From the NCBI RefSeq assembly GCF_965248315.1, contig NZ_CBDFIX010000002.1:744001-808000 (forward strand): a DNA stretch of 64,000 nt, written 5' to 3'. Within the stretch, counting starts at the first letter, position 1. Each line of letters starts with the position of its first letter. The notes beneath the pieces are model-generated. The model saw only the letters and a program-made list of their open reading frames with translations. It had not been told where the DNA came from and searched no databases. Source of the stretch: Ulvibacterium sp965248315 (lineage in GTDB: Bacteria > Bacteroidota > Bacteroidia > Flavobacteriales > Flavobacteriaceae). A program made the translations under genes and the position numbers. Positions 25,125 to 34,108 of the stretch are shown in pieces.

Positions 25125-26245
25125 TGGCAAAGGAAATCAACATCGGTATCGTTGGAACTCAATTTATGGGCAAGGCCCATTCAAATGGATATTTACGGTT
25201 ACCCCATTTTTTTGACTTACAAGGTACTCCCGTTTTACATACCGCCTCTAGCATCAATGAAAAACAACTTGCTGAATTTTCCCGGAAGTATGGGTGGAAA
25301 AACCAGGAGCCTGACTGGAAGCAGCTGGTACAGAACGATGCAGTAGATCTAGTGGATATCTGTGCCCCTAATAATCTACATGCTCCCGTCGCTTTGGGAG
25401 CCATAAAGGCCAGAAAACATGTGTTGTGCGAAAAGCCCATGGCCCTAAATGTGGAGGAGGCCAAGCGAATGTACGAGGAGGCCGAAATGGCAGGAATCGT
25501 ACACATGATGATTTTCAATTACCGCTTTTTACCTGCTCTGTCCCTCGCAAAAGAGTTGATCAGCAATGGGAAATTGGGAAAAATACACCATTTCAATGCG
25601 GTTTACCTTCAAGACTGGCTGGTAGATCCAAAATTCCCCATGGTTTGGCGGCACGATATAAAAACTACCGGATCTGGTGCCCATGGGGATATGAACGCTC
25701 ATATCGTCGACTTGGCCAGGTTTCTCTTAGGAGAGTTCGAGGCCGTTACGGGACTCCAAAAGGTATTCATAAAGGAGCGGCCCTTGGCCAACGGGAAGGG
25801 TATAGGTACGGTAACGGCAGATGACGCCACTTTATTTATGGCCCGATTTCAAAATGGAGCGGTAGGCTCCTTCAATGCAACACGTTTTGCCAACGGGCGG
25901 AAGAACTATATGGGGCTCGAAATTTTCGGGAGTGAGGGCAGTCTCATTTTCAATCTGGAACGATTGAACGAGCTTCAGTATTTTTCCTTGAACGATTCCA
26001 AGGAAGAGCAGGGCTTTAAAAACATTTTGGTTACAGAAAATAGTCATCCTTATATTGATGCCTGGTGGCCCCCAGGACATATCATCGGGTGGGAACATAC
26101 CTTCGTACACCAATTTTCCAAGTTGATTGACGGCATTGCCCAAAATAAACCTGTGGCACCCAGTTTTTATGACGGGCTCAAATGCCAAGAAGTGCTAGAT
26201 GCCGTGGTCAAATCGGCTCAAGATGAAAAGTGGATAACCCTATGA
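25124..26245 (+). CDS. Gfo/Idh/MocA-family oxidoreductase
   Basis: A 373-residue cytoplasmic NAD(P)-dependent sugar dehydrogenase. Rossmann start NIGIVGTQFMGKAHSNGY, the EKP motif VLCEKPMALNVEEA near residue 105 with the catalytic-dyad lysine, and the C-terminal beta domain beginning IHHFNAVYLQDWL, with the segment GDMNAHIVDLARFLLGE holding the usual active-site Asp/His. Family members oxidise a sugar hydroxyl to a ketone or the reverse. It overlaps the isomerase by one base and precedes the transketolase pair by 35 bp. There is no signal peptide, so it acts inside the cell. Confidence 0.88.
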   Translation: MAKEINIGIVGTQFMGKAHSNGYLRLPHFFDLQGTPVLHTASSINEKQLAEFSRKYGWKNQEPDWKQLVQNDAVDLVDICAPNNLHAPVALGAIKARKHVLCEKPMALNVEEAKRMYEEAEMAGIVHMMIFNYRFLPALSLAKELISNGKLGKIHHFNAVYLQDWLVDPKFPMVWRHDIKTTGSGAHGDMNAHIVDLARFLLGEFEAVTGLQKVFIKERPLANGKGIGTVTADDATLFMARFQNGAVGSFNATRFANGRKNYMGLEIFGSEGSLIFNLERLNELQYFSLNDSKEEQGFKNILVTENSHPYIDAWWPPGHIIGWEHTFVHQFSKLIDGIAQNKPVAPSFYDGLKCQEVLDAVVKSAQDEKWITL

Positions 26246-26279
26246 TTTTCCAGAGGCCTTAAAACTAGAAATTACATCT

Positions 26280-27098
26280 ATGCTAGATCCAAAAAAACAT
26301 GAACTCCTTAAAAACAAGGCCCGTGAAATCCGTAAGGAAATTGTATCCATGGTACATCGGGCCAACAGCGGGCATGTAGGGGGTAGTCTTGGCGCTACGG
26401 ATATCCTTACCGCCCTGTATTACCATGTTATGCAACACGACCCGAAAAATCCCGAATGGGAGGAACGCGATCGTTTTATCCTTTCCAAAGGGCATTGTAC
26501 TCCGGTAATTTACGCTGTATTGGCGGATTGTGGCTATTTCCCCAAAGAGGATTTACTGGAGTTCCGTCGTCCGGGGAGTCATCTCCAGGGTCACCCTTAT
26601 CAACCCAAAACACCCGGAATAGATGCCTGTACAGGAACACTGGGTATCGGTATTTCTACCGGAGTAGGTATGGCTTTGGGAGCCAAACTTAAAAAGCAAG
26701 ACCAATATTATTACATCCTCTGCGGAGATGGTGAAATCCAGGAAGGGCAGGTTTGGGAAGCGGCCATGTTCGCCAACAAATATAAGTTGAACAATGTTAT
26801 CGGGTTTGTAGATCGTAATTATTTGCAAACCGATGGATATTCCGAAAAAGTAATGCCCCTAGATCCTTTGGTGCCCAAATGGGAAAGTTTTGGATGGAAA
26901 GTTTTCGAAATCGACGGGCATGATTTTGAGGAAATCACCGATACCATTGAAAAGGCAAAAAAAGAGGATAAGCCTGTAATGATAATTGCAAACACCACTA
27001 AAGGTAAAGGGGTGTCCTTTATGGAAGGTAAGGCCGAATGGCATGGAAAACCTCCCGCGAAAGATGATTTTGAAAGAGCATTGCTGGAGTTGGGATAG
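26280..27098 (+). CDS. Transketolase, N-terminal (ThDP-binding) subunit
   Basis: A 272-residue protein equal to the PP domain of transketolase. It has the substrate-channel segment NSGHVGGSLGATDIL, the RFILSKGHCTPV motif, and the ThDP/Mg motif GDGEIQEGQVW at about residues 148-158 closed by VGFVDRNYLQ. The PYR domain is encoded separately 69 bp downstream, so the enzyme is the split two-subunit form. Transketolases move two-carbon ketol units between sugars; split forms are often catabolic and can act on unusual substrates such as apulose-4-phosphate or deoxy-sulfo sugars. The specific donor here is unknown. Length (usual 270-285) and motifs are intact. Confidence 0.93.
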   Translation: MLDPKKHELLKNKAREIRKEIVSMVHRANSGHVGGSLGATDILTALYYHVMQHDPKNPEWEERDRFILSKGHCTPVIYAVLADCGYFPKEDLLEFRRPGSHLQGHPYQPKTPGIDACTGTLGIGISTGVGMALGAKLKKQDQYYYILCGDGEIQEGQVWEAAMFANKYKLNNVIGFVDRNYLQTDGYSEKVMPLDPLVPKWESFGWKVFEIDGHDFEEITDTIEKAKKEDKPVMIIANTTKGKGVSFMEGKAEWHGKPPAKDDFERALLELG

Positions 27099-27167
27099 AT
27101 TGAAGAAATTCCAAATTCCAAATCTTAAAAAATATCACAATACACGAGTTACTGAGTAAATTAAAAC

Positions 27168-28097
27168 ATGGAATACAAACAAACAAGACAAGGTTATGCC
27201 GATGCCCTCATAGAACTTGGCAAGAAGAACGAAAAGGTATTGGTGCTGGACGCAGATGTAGCCAAAGCCACTTTGACCGAACAATTTGAGGCTGCATTTC
27301 CTGATCGTTTTTTTAATTGTGGCGTTCAAGAGCAGAATATGCTCTCCGCAGCCGCGGGCCTGGCATTGGAAGGTTTTGTTCCATTTGCCTCGACCTTTGG
27401 GGTGTTTGCCACCTGTAGGGCGGGAGACCAGATGCGCAGCAGTATAGCCTACCCCAAGTTGAATGTCAAAATCGGGGTAACACATTGTGGAATCACTACT
27501 GGAGGCGATGGTGCTTCACATCAATCCAATGAAGATATCGGAATGGCTAGGACATTACCCAATATGACCGTAATCGTTCCTGGGGATTACGAAGAATCTC
27601 GATTGGCCACCCATGCCGCTGCAACTATGCATGGTCCCGTATATCTTCGTTTCGGACGGGATAAATATCCAGTAGTTCCCGAGATTCACGAAGATTTTGA
27701 AATTGGAAAGGCAAAATTATTACGGGAGGGGTCGGATATCACTATAGTCACCACAGGAATTATGGTAAGCGAGGGATTAAAAGCTGCCGATTTACTCGAA
27801 AAGAAAGGGTATTCTACAAGAGTGCTACATATGCATACCGTTAAGCCTTTGGACGAGTCCGCCATTATCCAGGCGGCCCAAGAAACCAAGGGCATTGTAA
27901 CCGCAGAGGAACATTCCATCTTGGCAGGCTTAGGTGAAGCGGTTGCCGGTGTTGTTGCGGAAAACCACCCCTGCCCCGTGCATCGTATAGGTGTAATGGA
28001 TACTTTTGGAGAATCAGGTCAAAGTCAAGAATTGATGGACCTGTATGGCCTAAGGGCGAAAGATATTGTAGAAAAAGCACTTAAAATTCTTGAGTAA
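27168..28097 (+). CDS. Transketolase, C-terminal (pyrimidine-binding) subunit
   Basis: A 309-residue subunit equal to the PYR and C-terminal domains of transketolase. FNCGVQEQNMLSAAAG supplies the catalytic Glu at residue 55, which activates the ThDP aminopyrimidine; the HCGITTGGDGASHQS segment contributes active-site His/Asp, and the C-terminal domain begins near SDITIVTTGIMVSE. It pairs with the upstream ThDP-binding subunit. Its stop overlaps the ATG of the zinc dehydrogenase by one base, implying translational coupling. The 69-bp gap from the first subunit is larger than other gaps in the operon. Confidence 0.93.
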   Translation: MEYKQTRQGYADALIELGKKNEKVLVLDADVAKATLTEQFEAAFPDRFFNCGVQEQNMLSAAAGLALEGFVPFASTFGVFATCRAGDQMRSSIAYPKLNVKIGVTHCGITTGGDGASHQSNEDIGMARTLPNMTVIVPGDYEESRLATHAAATMHGPVYLRFGRDKYPVVPEIHEDFEIGKAKLLREGSDITIVTTGIMVSEGLKAADLLEKKGYSTRVLHMHTVKPLDESAIIQAAQETKGIVTAEEHSILAGLGEAVAGVVAENHPCPVHRIGVMDTFGESGQSQELMDLYGLRAKDIVEKALKILE

Positions 28098-29128
28098 TGG
28101 AAGCACTTGTAAAGTATGACAAAGGTCAAGGCAATGTTCGCCTCCAGTATATGCCGGACCCAAAAGTGGAAAAGGGCAAAGTGGTTCTAGAAGTGAATTC
28201 TTGTGGTGTATGTGGAACAGATCTACACGTCTACCATGACACTTTTAAAAACTACCCTCCCGTAATCTTGGGCCATGAGTTTTCCGGACGGGTCGTTGAA
28301 AAAGGGCCTAATACCGATGGTATCGATCTCGGGGGGCGCTTTAGTGTGCTTGGAGCCCTTACTGTTGTTTGCAATGATTGTGAGTATTGCCATAGCGGTG
28401 ACTTTATGTTCTGTAGGACCAGACGCGGTATGGGACATGGTGTTAATGGTGCCTTCACTAAATATGTAGCTGCACGTCCGGATCAATTATATGCCACGGC
28501 AACCCATGTAAGCGATGATGTGTCGGCTTTAGTAGAACCTTTTGCCGTTGCCGTACACGCCGTGGGCGAAATCGCCAATGTGCAATTCGGGGATACCGTT
28601 CTGCTCTCCGGTCCCGGCCCTATCGGGATGCTCTTGTTGAAATTGTTATTGGCCCAAGGTTTAAAAACCATTGTTGCGGGGACTCGTGAGGACGAGCATA
28701 AACTAAAAACCGCTTTGGAGTGGGGCGCACATGCTACCGTAATGGTCGATGTTGAGGACTTGCAGGAAGTTATACAACAGGAGACCAAAAGAAAAGGGGT
28801 TGACATTGCCTTTGAAACTGCCGGGGCCCAAGGTTCTGTGGCCAATTGCCTTACTGCCTTAAGGCCATTGGGCCAATACGTGCAAGTGGGCCATTTTGGC
28901 AAAGAAATTACCATCCCTTTTGATTTGACGGCCTTTCGACAATTGAACATCAAAGGTTCTGTAGGCTATACCCGAGCCACATGGGATCGGGCGGTAGAAA
29001 TCATTAATCAAGGAAACATTAATTTCGAAGATACTATTTCTCACCGTATGCCGCTCAGTGATTGGCAAAAAGGGTTTGACTTGATGGAACAAAAGAAATC
29101 GCTAAAAATATTGCTATATCCCTCCTAA
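28097..29128 (+). CDS. Zinc-dependent medium-chain dehydrogenase (polyol/sorbitol type)
   Basis: A 343-residue MDR enzyme oxidising an alcohol or polyol with NAD(P). Catalytic zinc ligands: C39 in CGVCGTD and H60/E61 in LGHEFSG; structural zinc cysteines C92, C95, C98 and C106 in CNDCEYCHSGDFMFC; nucleotide fold near VLLSGPGPIGMLLL. The nearest common types are sorbitol/L-iditol and threonine dehydrogenases, so a polyol or sugar alcohol is likely. Starts on the last base of the transketolase subunit gene and is 14 bp from the SMP-30 gene. Complete, no odd residues seen. Confidence 0.88.
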   Translation: MEALVKYDKGQGNVRLQYMPDPKVEKGKVVLEVNSCGVCGTDLHVYHDTFKNYPPVILGHEFSGRVVEKGPNTDGIDLGGRFSVLGALTVVCNDCEYCHSGDFMFCRTRRGMGHGVNGAFTKYVAARPDQLYATATHVSDDVSALVEPFAVAVHAVGEIANVQFGDTVLLSGPGPIGMLLLKLLLAQGLKTIVAGTREDEHKLKTALEWGAHATVMVDVEDLQEVIQQETKRKGVDIAFETAGAQGSVANCLTALRPLGQYVQVGHFGKEITIPFDLTAFRQLNIKGSVGYTRATWDRAVEIINQGNINFEDTISHRMPLSDWQKGFDLMEQKKSLKILLYPS

Positions 29129-29142
29129 TATTAAAATCTGCT

Positions 29143-30030
29143 ATGAAAATTTCTAAAGCCGACTTATTGCTGGATACCAAATCCATTTTGGGAGAGGGTC
29201 CCGTTTGGGATTGGAAAAAACAGCATTTACTCTGGGTGGATATCGAGGGGAATGTCCTACATCTATTTATCCCAAGGAAGCAGCAGCACAGACAATGGAC
29301 TTTCGATGGAATGTTGGGAGCAGCGGTCCCCATCGATAATGGAACTGTGCTCTTAGCTCTGGAATACGGATTGGCTACTTTTGATTTGACCAACGAAAAG
29401 TTGATTAGACTTCCTGTACTCAAAAATTCGAATCCCGCAATGCGCTATAACGATGGCAAGGTAGACCCTAATGGTAATTTTTGGATAGGGAGTATGCATA
29501 AAAAAGCTACTCCCAAAATGGGTAACTTTTATCGGGTGGATACTAAAATGAATACTACCCAACATATCGCAGATACTTCCATTTCCAACGGTATGGCATG
29601 GACATCCAATCAAAAATCATTTTATTATATTGATACCAGCACATATGAAGTTTGGCGATACGACTATGATATTGCAACCAGTGAAATCAGGAACAAACAG
29701 GTTGCCTTTTCTATTCCCCCAGATTTTGGTGGGCCGGATGGCATGAGTATAGATGCCGAAGATATGCTTTGGATCGCCCATTGGGGCGGGAATTGCATTC
29801 GTAGATGGAATCCAAATACCGGCAAGGTATTGGAAACGGTAGAAGTTGACGCCCCCCATGTAACTTCCTGTTGTTTTGGTGGAAATGATTTAAAAACTCT
29901 GTATATTACTACGGCAAGAAGCGGGCTTTCCCAAAGTCAATTGGAAAATTTTCCTTTAAGCGGCGGGCTTTTTGTATATGAATCCCAAGTTAAGGGTACG
30001 CCCATCAGCTATTTTAAGGACAGCACATGA
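29143..30030 (+). CDS. SMP-30/gluconolactonase-family lactonase
   Basis: A 295-residue six-bladed beta-propeller of the SMP-30/regucalcin family, which hydrolyses sugar lactones with a divalent metal. Metal ligands are suggested by E18 (LGEGPVWDW), the Asn of DTSISNGMAWTSN and the Asp of GGPDGMSIDAED; the substrate-binding Asn of RYNDGKVDPNGNFWIGS is also present. It ought to open the lactone formed by a sugar dehydrogenase, of which the operon has three. No signal peptide, so cytoplasmic. It overlaps the SDR gene by four bases (ATGA). Confidence 0.88.
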   Translation: MKISKADLLLDTKSILGEGPVWDWKKQHLLWVDIEGNVLHLFIPRKQQHRQWTFDGMLGAAVPIDNGTVLLALEYGLATFDLTNEKLIRLPVLKNSNPAMRYNDGKVDPNGNFWIGSMHKKATPKMGNFYRVDTKMNTTQHIADTSISNGMAWTSNQKSFYYIDTSTYEVWRYDYDIATSEIRNKQVAFSIPPDFGGPDGMSIDAEDMLWIAHWGGNCIRRWNPNTGKVLETVEVDAPHVTSCCFGGNDLKTLYITTARSGLSQSQLENFPLSGGLFVYESQVKGTPISYFKDST

Positions 30031-30809
30031 AATATTCGGGTTTACGAAATAAAATAGCCATTGTGACCGGAGCAGGTGAGGGCATTGGCCGTGCCATTGT
30101 AGAGCTTTTGGCCGCGGCAGATGCAAGGATTATCCTAAATGATATCGATGAAGATAAGGCCCAGGCCGCTTCGGACAAAATTAATGCCAAATACCCCTAT
30201 AGCTGCCTTCCATTTCCCGGTGATGCTGGAGATATTGCCTTTATAAATGAAATGGTTGATTTTACCATAGAGCGATTCGGAAAAATAGATTTTATAGTAC
30301 CAAATGCAGGCATTACGCTTTTCGGGGATTTTTTGGACTTTACACCGGAATCTTTTCAAAAGGTAACTCGTCTCAATATGCAGGGCGCCTTCTTCTTGGT
30401 TCAACGCGCGGCCAAGGAAATGATCAAACAAGGGACAGGTGGTAAAGTTGTTTTGATGTCGTCCCAAGTGGGGATAAGGGCCTATCGCCATTTGACCACC
30501 TATGCCATGACCAAAGCCGCCCTGCGCATGATGGCCATTAACTTGGCCTATGAGCTCGCGGAACATCGCATTCTGATAAACACCGTAGCTCCTGGGGCCA
30601 CCTTAACGGAACGGACCAAGGAAGAAGAACCCGACTATGAAGGGACTTGGTCCCAGCTGAATCCAAATGGTCGCGTAGGAACTCCGGAGGATATTGCAAA
30701 AACCTGCCTTTTTCTCCTTTCGGATGAAGCTTCCCATATCAATGGCCTAACGATAAACGTAGATGGTGGTTGGATGACGGCCGGTAAGTATCCCGAAGAC
30801 CTGTGCTAA
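30027..30809 (+). CDS. SDR-family oxidoreductase
   Basis: A 260-residue short-chain dehydrogenase. NAD(P) motif TGAGEGIG at 14-21, NAG at 93-95, catalytic Ser in MSSQVG at 144-149, Y159-x3-K163 in TYAMTK, and C-terminal GLTINVDGGWM. An acidic D39 after the second strand (LNDID) favours NAD over NADP. Last gene of the operon beginning at 24087, overlapping the lactonase by four bases and ending seven bases before the convergent DUF1080 gene. Likely oxidises or reduces a sugar or sugar acid; substrate unknown. Confidence 0.9.
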   Translation: MKYSGLRNKIAIVTGAGEGIGRAIVELLAAADARIILNDIDEDKAQAASDKINAKYPYSCLPFPGDAGDIAFINEMVDFTIERFGKIDFIVPNAGITLFGDFLDFTPESFQKVTRLNMQGAFFLVQRAAKEMIKQGTGGKVVLMSSQVGIRAYRHLTTYAMTKAALRMMAINLAYELAEHRILINTVAPGATLTERTKEEEPDYEGTWSQLNPNGRVGTPEDIAKTCLFLLSDEASHINGLTINVDGGWMTAGKYPEDLC

Positions 30810-30816
30810 ATCAAAT

Positions 30817-31689
30817 TTAATACACACATTTTTTATTGTCCGCCTTAATATAGTGTTTCCCAAAATTCTTGGCCTTCGGATCTATACACCCTTTTAAATT
30901 CTTTATCTTGATATTTTTAAAATCAATAGGTTGGCCCTCGCTTTGCAAAGCAATAAGACCTTCCTTTAAAAGCTGTCCATCCTTCTTTATTTTCGGATCA
31001 AATCCCTCCACCACCCCACCTCCTATCTGAGGTCGGGTATATTCCAATACCTTTTCGCCATTAATCATATGGGTAACCAAGGAATCCCCAAGTACAATAA
31101 GTTCTGCCCTTACCCATTGATCGCCATAATAAGTTTCGGAACTGGAACTGATACAATGCCCGGGGTAGCGTTCCCCTTCAAAAATCACTTCGGTACCTGG
31201 CGAGCACATATTGCCCGTAGGTCTGGATTGCCCAACTTCTATACCTGCCAAGAATTGCATCTCTACGGAAATGGGCCAGTTTTGTTCCTTAAGCATTGTC
31301 CTAGGATTCTGCGAATGGTACATTACACCACTATTCTTCAAGGTATAATCAGGTGCTCCGGGGTGAAGTTCCCCTACAAAGCGATAATCGAGCCGTAAAT
31401 GAAAATACGAGTAGGGCGTATCATAATACAAGTGTCCAAAACGGTCATTGAAATCCCCTTCATATTGGTCATAACGCACTTTTATAATGCTATCCTCTAC
31501 ACGAAAGGTGTCGCCATGGTTGTCCCCTACCTCATAGTGATGGATCTTCGTAGTCCAGCCCTTCAAATTTTTCCCATTGAATAGGGTTTTCCAGTCTTCA
31601 TCAGAAGTTGCCATCTTTTGTGAGGCACAGGAAGTAAATAGAAAAAAACTAAAAAGCAAACAGGAGATACTTGAAATATGATGGGTCAT
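30817..31689 (-). CDS. DUF1080 (3-keto-disaccharide hydrolase-like) lipoprotein, second copy
   Basis: A 290-residue exported protein: signal with lipobox FTSC near residue 21, then a DUF1080 jelly roll (WKTLFNGKNLKGWTTKIHHY, HLRLDYRFVGE, NSGVMYHSQNP, ending IALQSEGQPIDFKNIKIKNL). A short cysteine-containing tail, CIDPKAKNFGKHYIKADNKK, follows the domain; it resembles the tails of some flavobacterial DUF1080 proteins. It is convergent with the SDR gene and about 27% identical by eye at key motifs to the first copy, which is much shorter. The role is probably sugar binding or hydrolysis in the periplasm or on the surface. Confidence 0.82.
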   Translation of the reverse strand: MTHHISSISCLLFSFFLFTSCASQKMATSDEDWKTLFNGKNLKGWTTKIHHYEVGDNHGDTFRVEDSIIKVRYDQYEGDFNDRFGHLYYDTPYSYFHLRLDYRFVGELHPGAPDYTLKNSGVMYHSQNPRTMLKEQNWPISVEMQFLAGIEVGQSRPTGNMCSPGTEVIFEGERYPGHCISSSSETYYGDQWVRAELIVLGDSLVTHMINGEKVLEYTRPQIGGGVVEGFDPKIKKDGQLLKEGLIALQSEGQPIDFKNIKIKNLKGCIDPKAKNFGKHYIKADNKKCVY

Positions 31690-31740
31690 TACATATGTTT
31701 TGATATTCTTGTTGGTATAAAAAATTTTGCTGCCATATCA

Positions 31741-32847
31741 TCATATCTTAAAATACACCTTCTTTTTATCCAGAAAATAAGTGAGATACCAGAAGATAAA
31801 AAGAACGAATATAGCATTGATTACCATAATCCAATTTTGGGATACTCCTAAAGGACTTAAGAGGCCTTCCGTCCATATTTTTCCAAAATCGCGAAACCAT
31901 TGATGGCCCACAGTTTCTGCAAATAGATAAATGAAAATGGAATTGGTCCCCACCACCGAAAAAATCCTCAGCCACTTTTTATCGTTATCCTTCACATCAA
32001 TAGCCCAATAAAAAAGGGTCAAGATGAGAATGGCGAACCCACCGGAGGCCAAAGTAAAGGAAGAGGTGGCGATACGTTTTATTATAGGGGTAATATTGAG
32101 CCAATCCAAGGCAAATCCCAAAATGAGAATAGCCGTTCCAAATATCAAAAAAGCTTTTATTTTTTCCTTTTCAGGAATTTTGGACAGTAGTACCTGCCCG
32201 CAGATTACACCCCAAATTGTATGTGCCGCCGTCGGGATAAAATTCACAAAAACCCAGTAGCCTCCGTTTGTTTTGCCCATCACCAGCATATCCACAAAGG
32301 AACCGAAACTATCATGACCCTGGGCATACGGAGCTGACAGATTATATACACGATACAATACTTCGGTCAGGATCAACAGCAAAATCGATATGCCAATTTG
32401 TAACCTATGTGGAAGATGCATAATGGCATAGGCTATTAAAATGGTAAAAGACAATTGCACCAAAACGTTCCAAAGCTCCCAAACTAGGGCATGTGCATAA
32501 ACACAATGCAATAATGCCCCGAAACTGAACAATAAAAAGCAGCGTCTAAAGATATGCCTGTTTACGGCACCACGGCTTCCTGAAGCCAATCGTTTCCTTA
32601 GGGAAAATGGCATGGCCACCCCCACAATAAACATAAAAAAAGGTTGAATTAAATCCCAAAACCGAAGACCGTTCCATGGATGATGCTCCAATTGATGGGC
32701 AAGACCGGAAAAAGCGGTGCCCTCCGTAAGTTCCACAAAACTATGATGGAAGCCTGCAGCCTCGGCGATTAAAAGAAACATGGTAAGCCCTCTAAAAACA
32801 TCCAATGAGAAGAGACGTTTTGATACATTTTCGGCAAATTGTGACAT
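31741..32847 (-). CDS. Multi-pass acyltransferase-like membrane protein (NagX/DUF5009 type)
   Basis: A membrane protein of 368 residues from the preferred ATG, with about ten hydrophobic segments. The start KRLFSLDVFRGLTMFLLI is the hallmark of the heparan-alpha-glucosaminide N-acetyltransferase-like (NagX, DUF5009/DUF1624) family, which transfers acyl groups to sugars across the membrane. HHPWNGLRFWDLIQPFFMFIVGVAMPFSL carries the conserved His/Asp region. The next ATG upstream, at 32916, adds 23 residues of non-conserved sequence, so 32847 is preferred. Divergent from the SGNH esterase gene. It may transport or acylate an amino sugar; unproven. Confidence 0.75.
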   Translation of the reverse strand: MSQFAENVSKRLFSLDVFRGLTMFLLIAEAAGFHHSFVELTEGTAFSGLAHQLEHHPWNGLRFWDLIQPFFMFIVGVAMPFSLRKRLASGSRGAVNRHIFRRCFLLFSFGALLHCVYAHALVWELWNVLVQLSFTILIAYAIMHLPHRLQIGISILLLILTEVLYRVYNLSAPYAQGHDSFGSFVDMLVMGKTNGGYWVFVNFIPTAAHTIWGVICGQVLLSKIPEKEKIKAFLIFGTAILILGFALDWLNITPIIKRIATSSFTLASGGFAILILTLFYWAIDVKDNDKKWLRIFSVVGTNSIFIYLFAETVGHQWFRDFGKIWTEGLLSPLGVSQNWIMVINAIFVLFIFWYLTYFLDKKKVYFKI

Positions 32848-32976
32848 CGGTTGGTTTTTATGGACATACAATATAGTCAATAATTCCATGATCCCTTTGT
32901 TGAAAACCTGCTCCAAATGATTTCCGTTTATGGCTTTTATCTCTATCTTAGAAATTGCAAATAGAAGAACTCTTAG

Positions 32977-34077
32977 ATGAAAAATCGCTTGCTATGCACT
33001 ACAATCCTTGCCTTTGTCCTAACAGCTGTTTCCTCTCAAAAGCATGATGATTATATCTGGTATGATCCCTTGGAGTCCATAAATCGTTTGGAAGGGCAAG
33101 GTTGGGAAAATATGGTCTACCATCGTCTGCCCGATAAGGCAGAAAAAACAGTGCGTAACAAAGTTTGGGGGCTCTCCAAACATACAGCTGGATTGGGAGT
33201 GCGTTTTGAAACGGATGCCGATTCCATTTCTGTTCGCTACCAAGTGGATGGCAACCTGGCCATGAACCATATGCCTGCAACTGGGGTCAGTGGCGTGGAT
33301 ATGTATGTGAAAGCCAAAGGAACTTGGCTATGGGTAAGGGGCCGAAGAAAATTTGATGACATCATTCAATATGATTTTGCCTTGGATGCCTTGTCACACG
33401 CTATGCACGAACATCAGTTGCTTTTGCCCCTTTACAATGCTGTAAAGAATCTAAAAATCGGTGTACAAAAAGGGAGTTCCTTTAAAATCCTTCCGGTAAG
33501 ATTGGAAAAGCCGATAGTCGTCTATGGTACCTCCATCGCCCAAGGAGCATGTGCTTCCCGGCCTGGAATGGCCTGGACCAACATTTTGGCACGCAGGCTG
33601 GATTACCCCGTGGTAAACCTAGGCTTTTCCGGAAACGGGCGTTTGGAACCTGAGGTCATAGACCTGATCAATGAAATTGATGCCTCGGTTTACGTTCTGG
33701 ATTGTCTACCCAATCTGCGCCCAGGGGAGGAAAACACCAAGGAGGAAATCCAGAAACGAATTCGCAACAGTATCTTGTCCCTTCGGGAAAAACATTCCAA
33801 GACCCCAATTGTATTGGTACAGCATATGGGGTATTCCGATGGTATCATGGAAAGTAAAAGAGCATCAGTCTACAAAACTCTAAACCTTTGGGTGGAAGAA
33901 ACTTACATGACCCTTCAAAACAAAGGGGTTCTGAATCTTTACATGCTGACGAAGGAAGAATTGAATCTTTCCAATGACGCCTTTGTTGATGGTACGCATC
34001 CGACCGATTTGGGGATGGAACAATACGCAAAGGCCTATGAAAAGAAAATCAAAGACATTGGGATAAGTAATAAATAG
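32977..34077 (+). CDS. Secreted SGNH/GDSL hydrolase with N-terminal jelly-roll
   Basis: A 366-residue exported esterase-like protein. Signal peptide about 1-21 (LLCTTILAFVLTAVSSQ), an N-terminal beta domain to about 170, and an SGNH hydrolase domain with block I VVYGTSIAQGACAS carrying the nucleophile Ser, block II GFSGNGRLEPEV, and the Asp-His pair in DGTHPTDLG. Such enzymes deacetylate carbohydrates. The neighbouring NagX-like protein and sulfatase point to a decorated, possibly sulfated or acetylated glycan. The downstream kinase gene begins 31 bp later in the same direction. Confidence 0.85.
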   Translation: MKNRLLCTTILAFVLTAVSSQKHDDYIWYDPLESINRLEGQGWENMVYHRLPDKAEKTVRNKVWGLSKHTAGLGVRFETDADSISVRYQVDGNLAMNHMPATGVSGVDMYVKAKGTWLWVRGRRKFDDIIQYDFALDALSHAMHEHQLLLPLYNAVKNLKIGVQKGSSFKILPVRLEKPIVVYGTSIAQGACASRPGMAWTNILARRLDYPVVNLGFSGNGRLEPEVIDLINEIDASVYVLDCLPNLRPGEENTKEEIQKRIRNSILSLREKHSKTPIVLVQHMGYSDGIMESKRASVYKTLNLWVEETYMTLQNKGVLNLYMLTKEELNLSNDAFVDGTHPTDLGMEQYAKAYEKKIKDIGISNK

Positions 34078-34108
34078 TCTAAACCACAATGACCAAAACC
34101 TGGAATAA

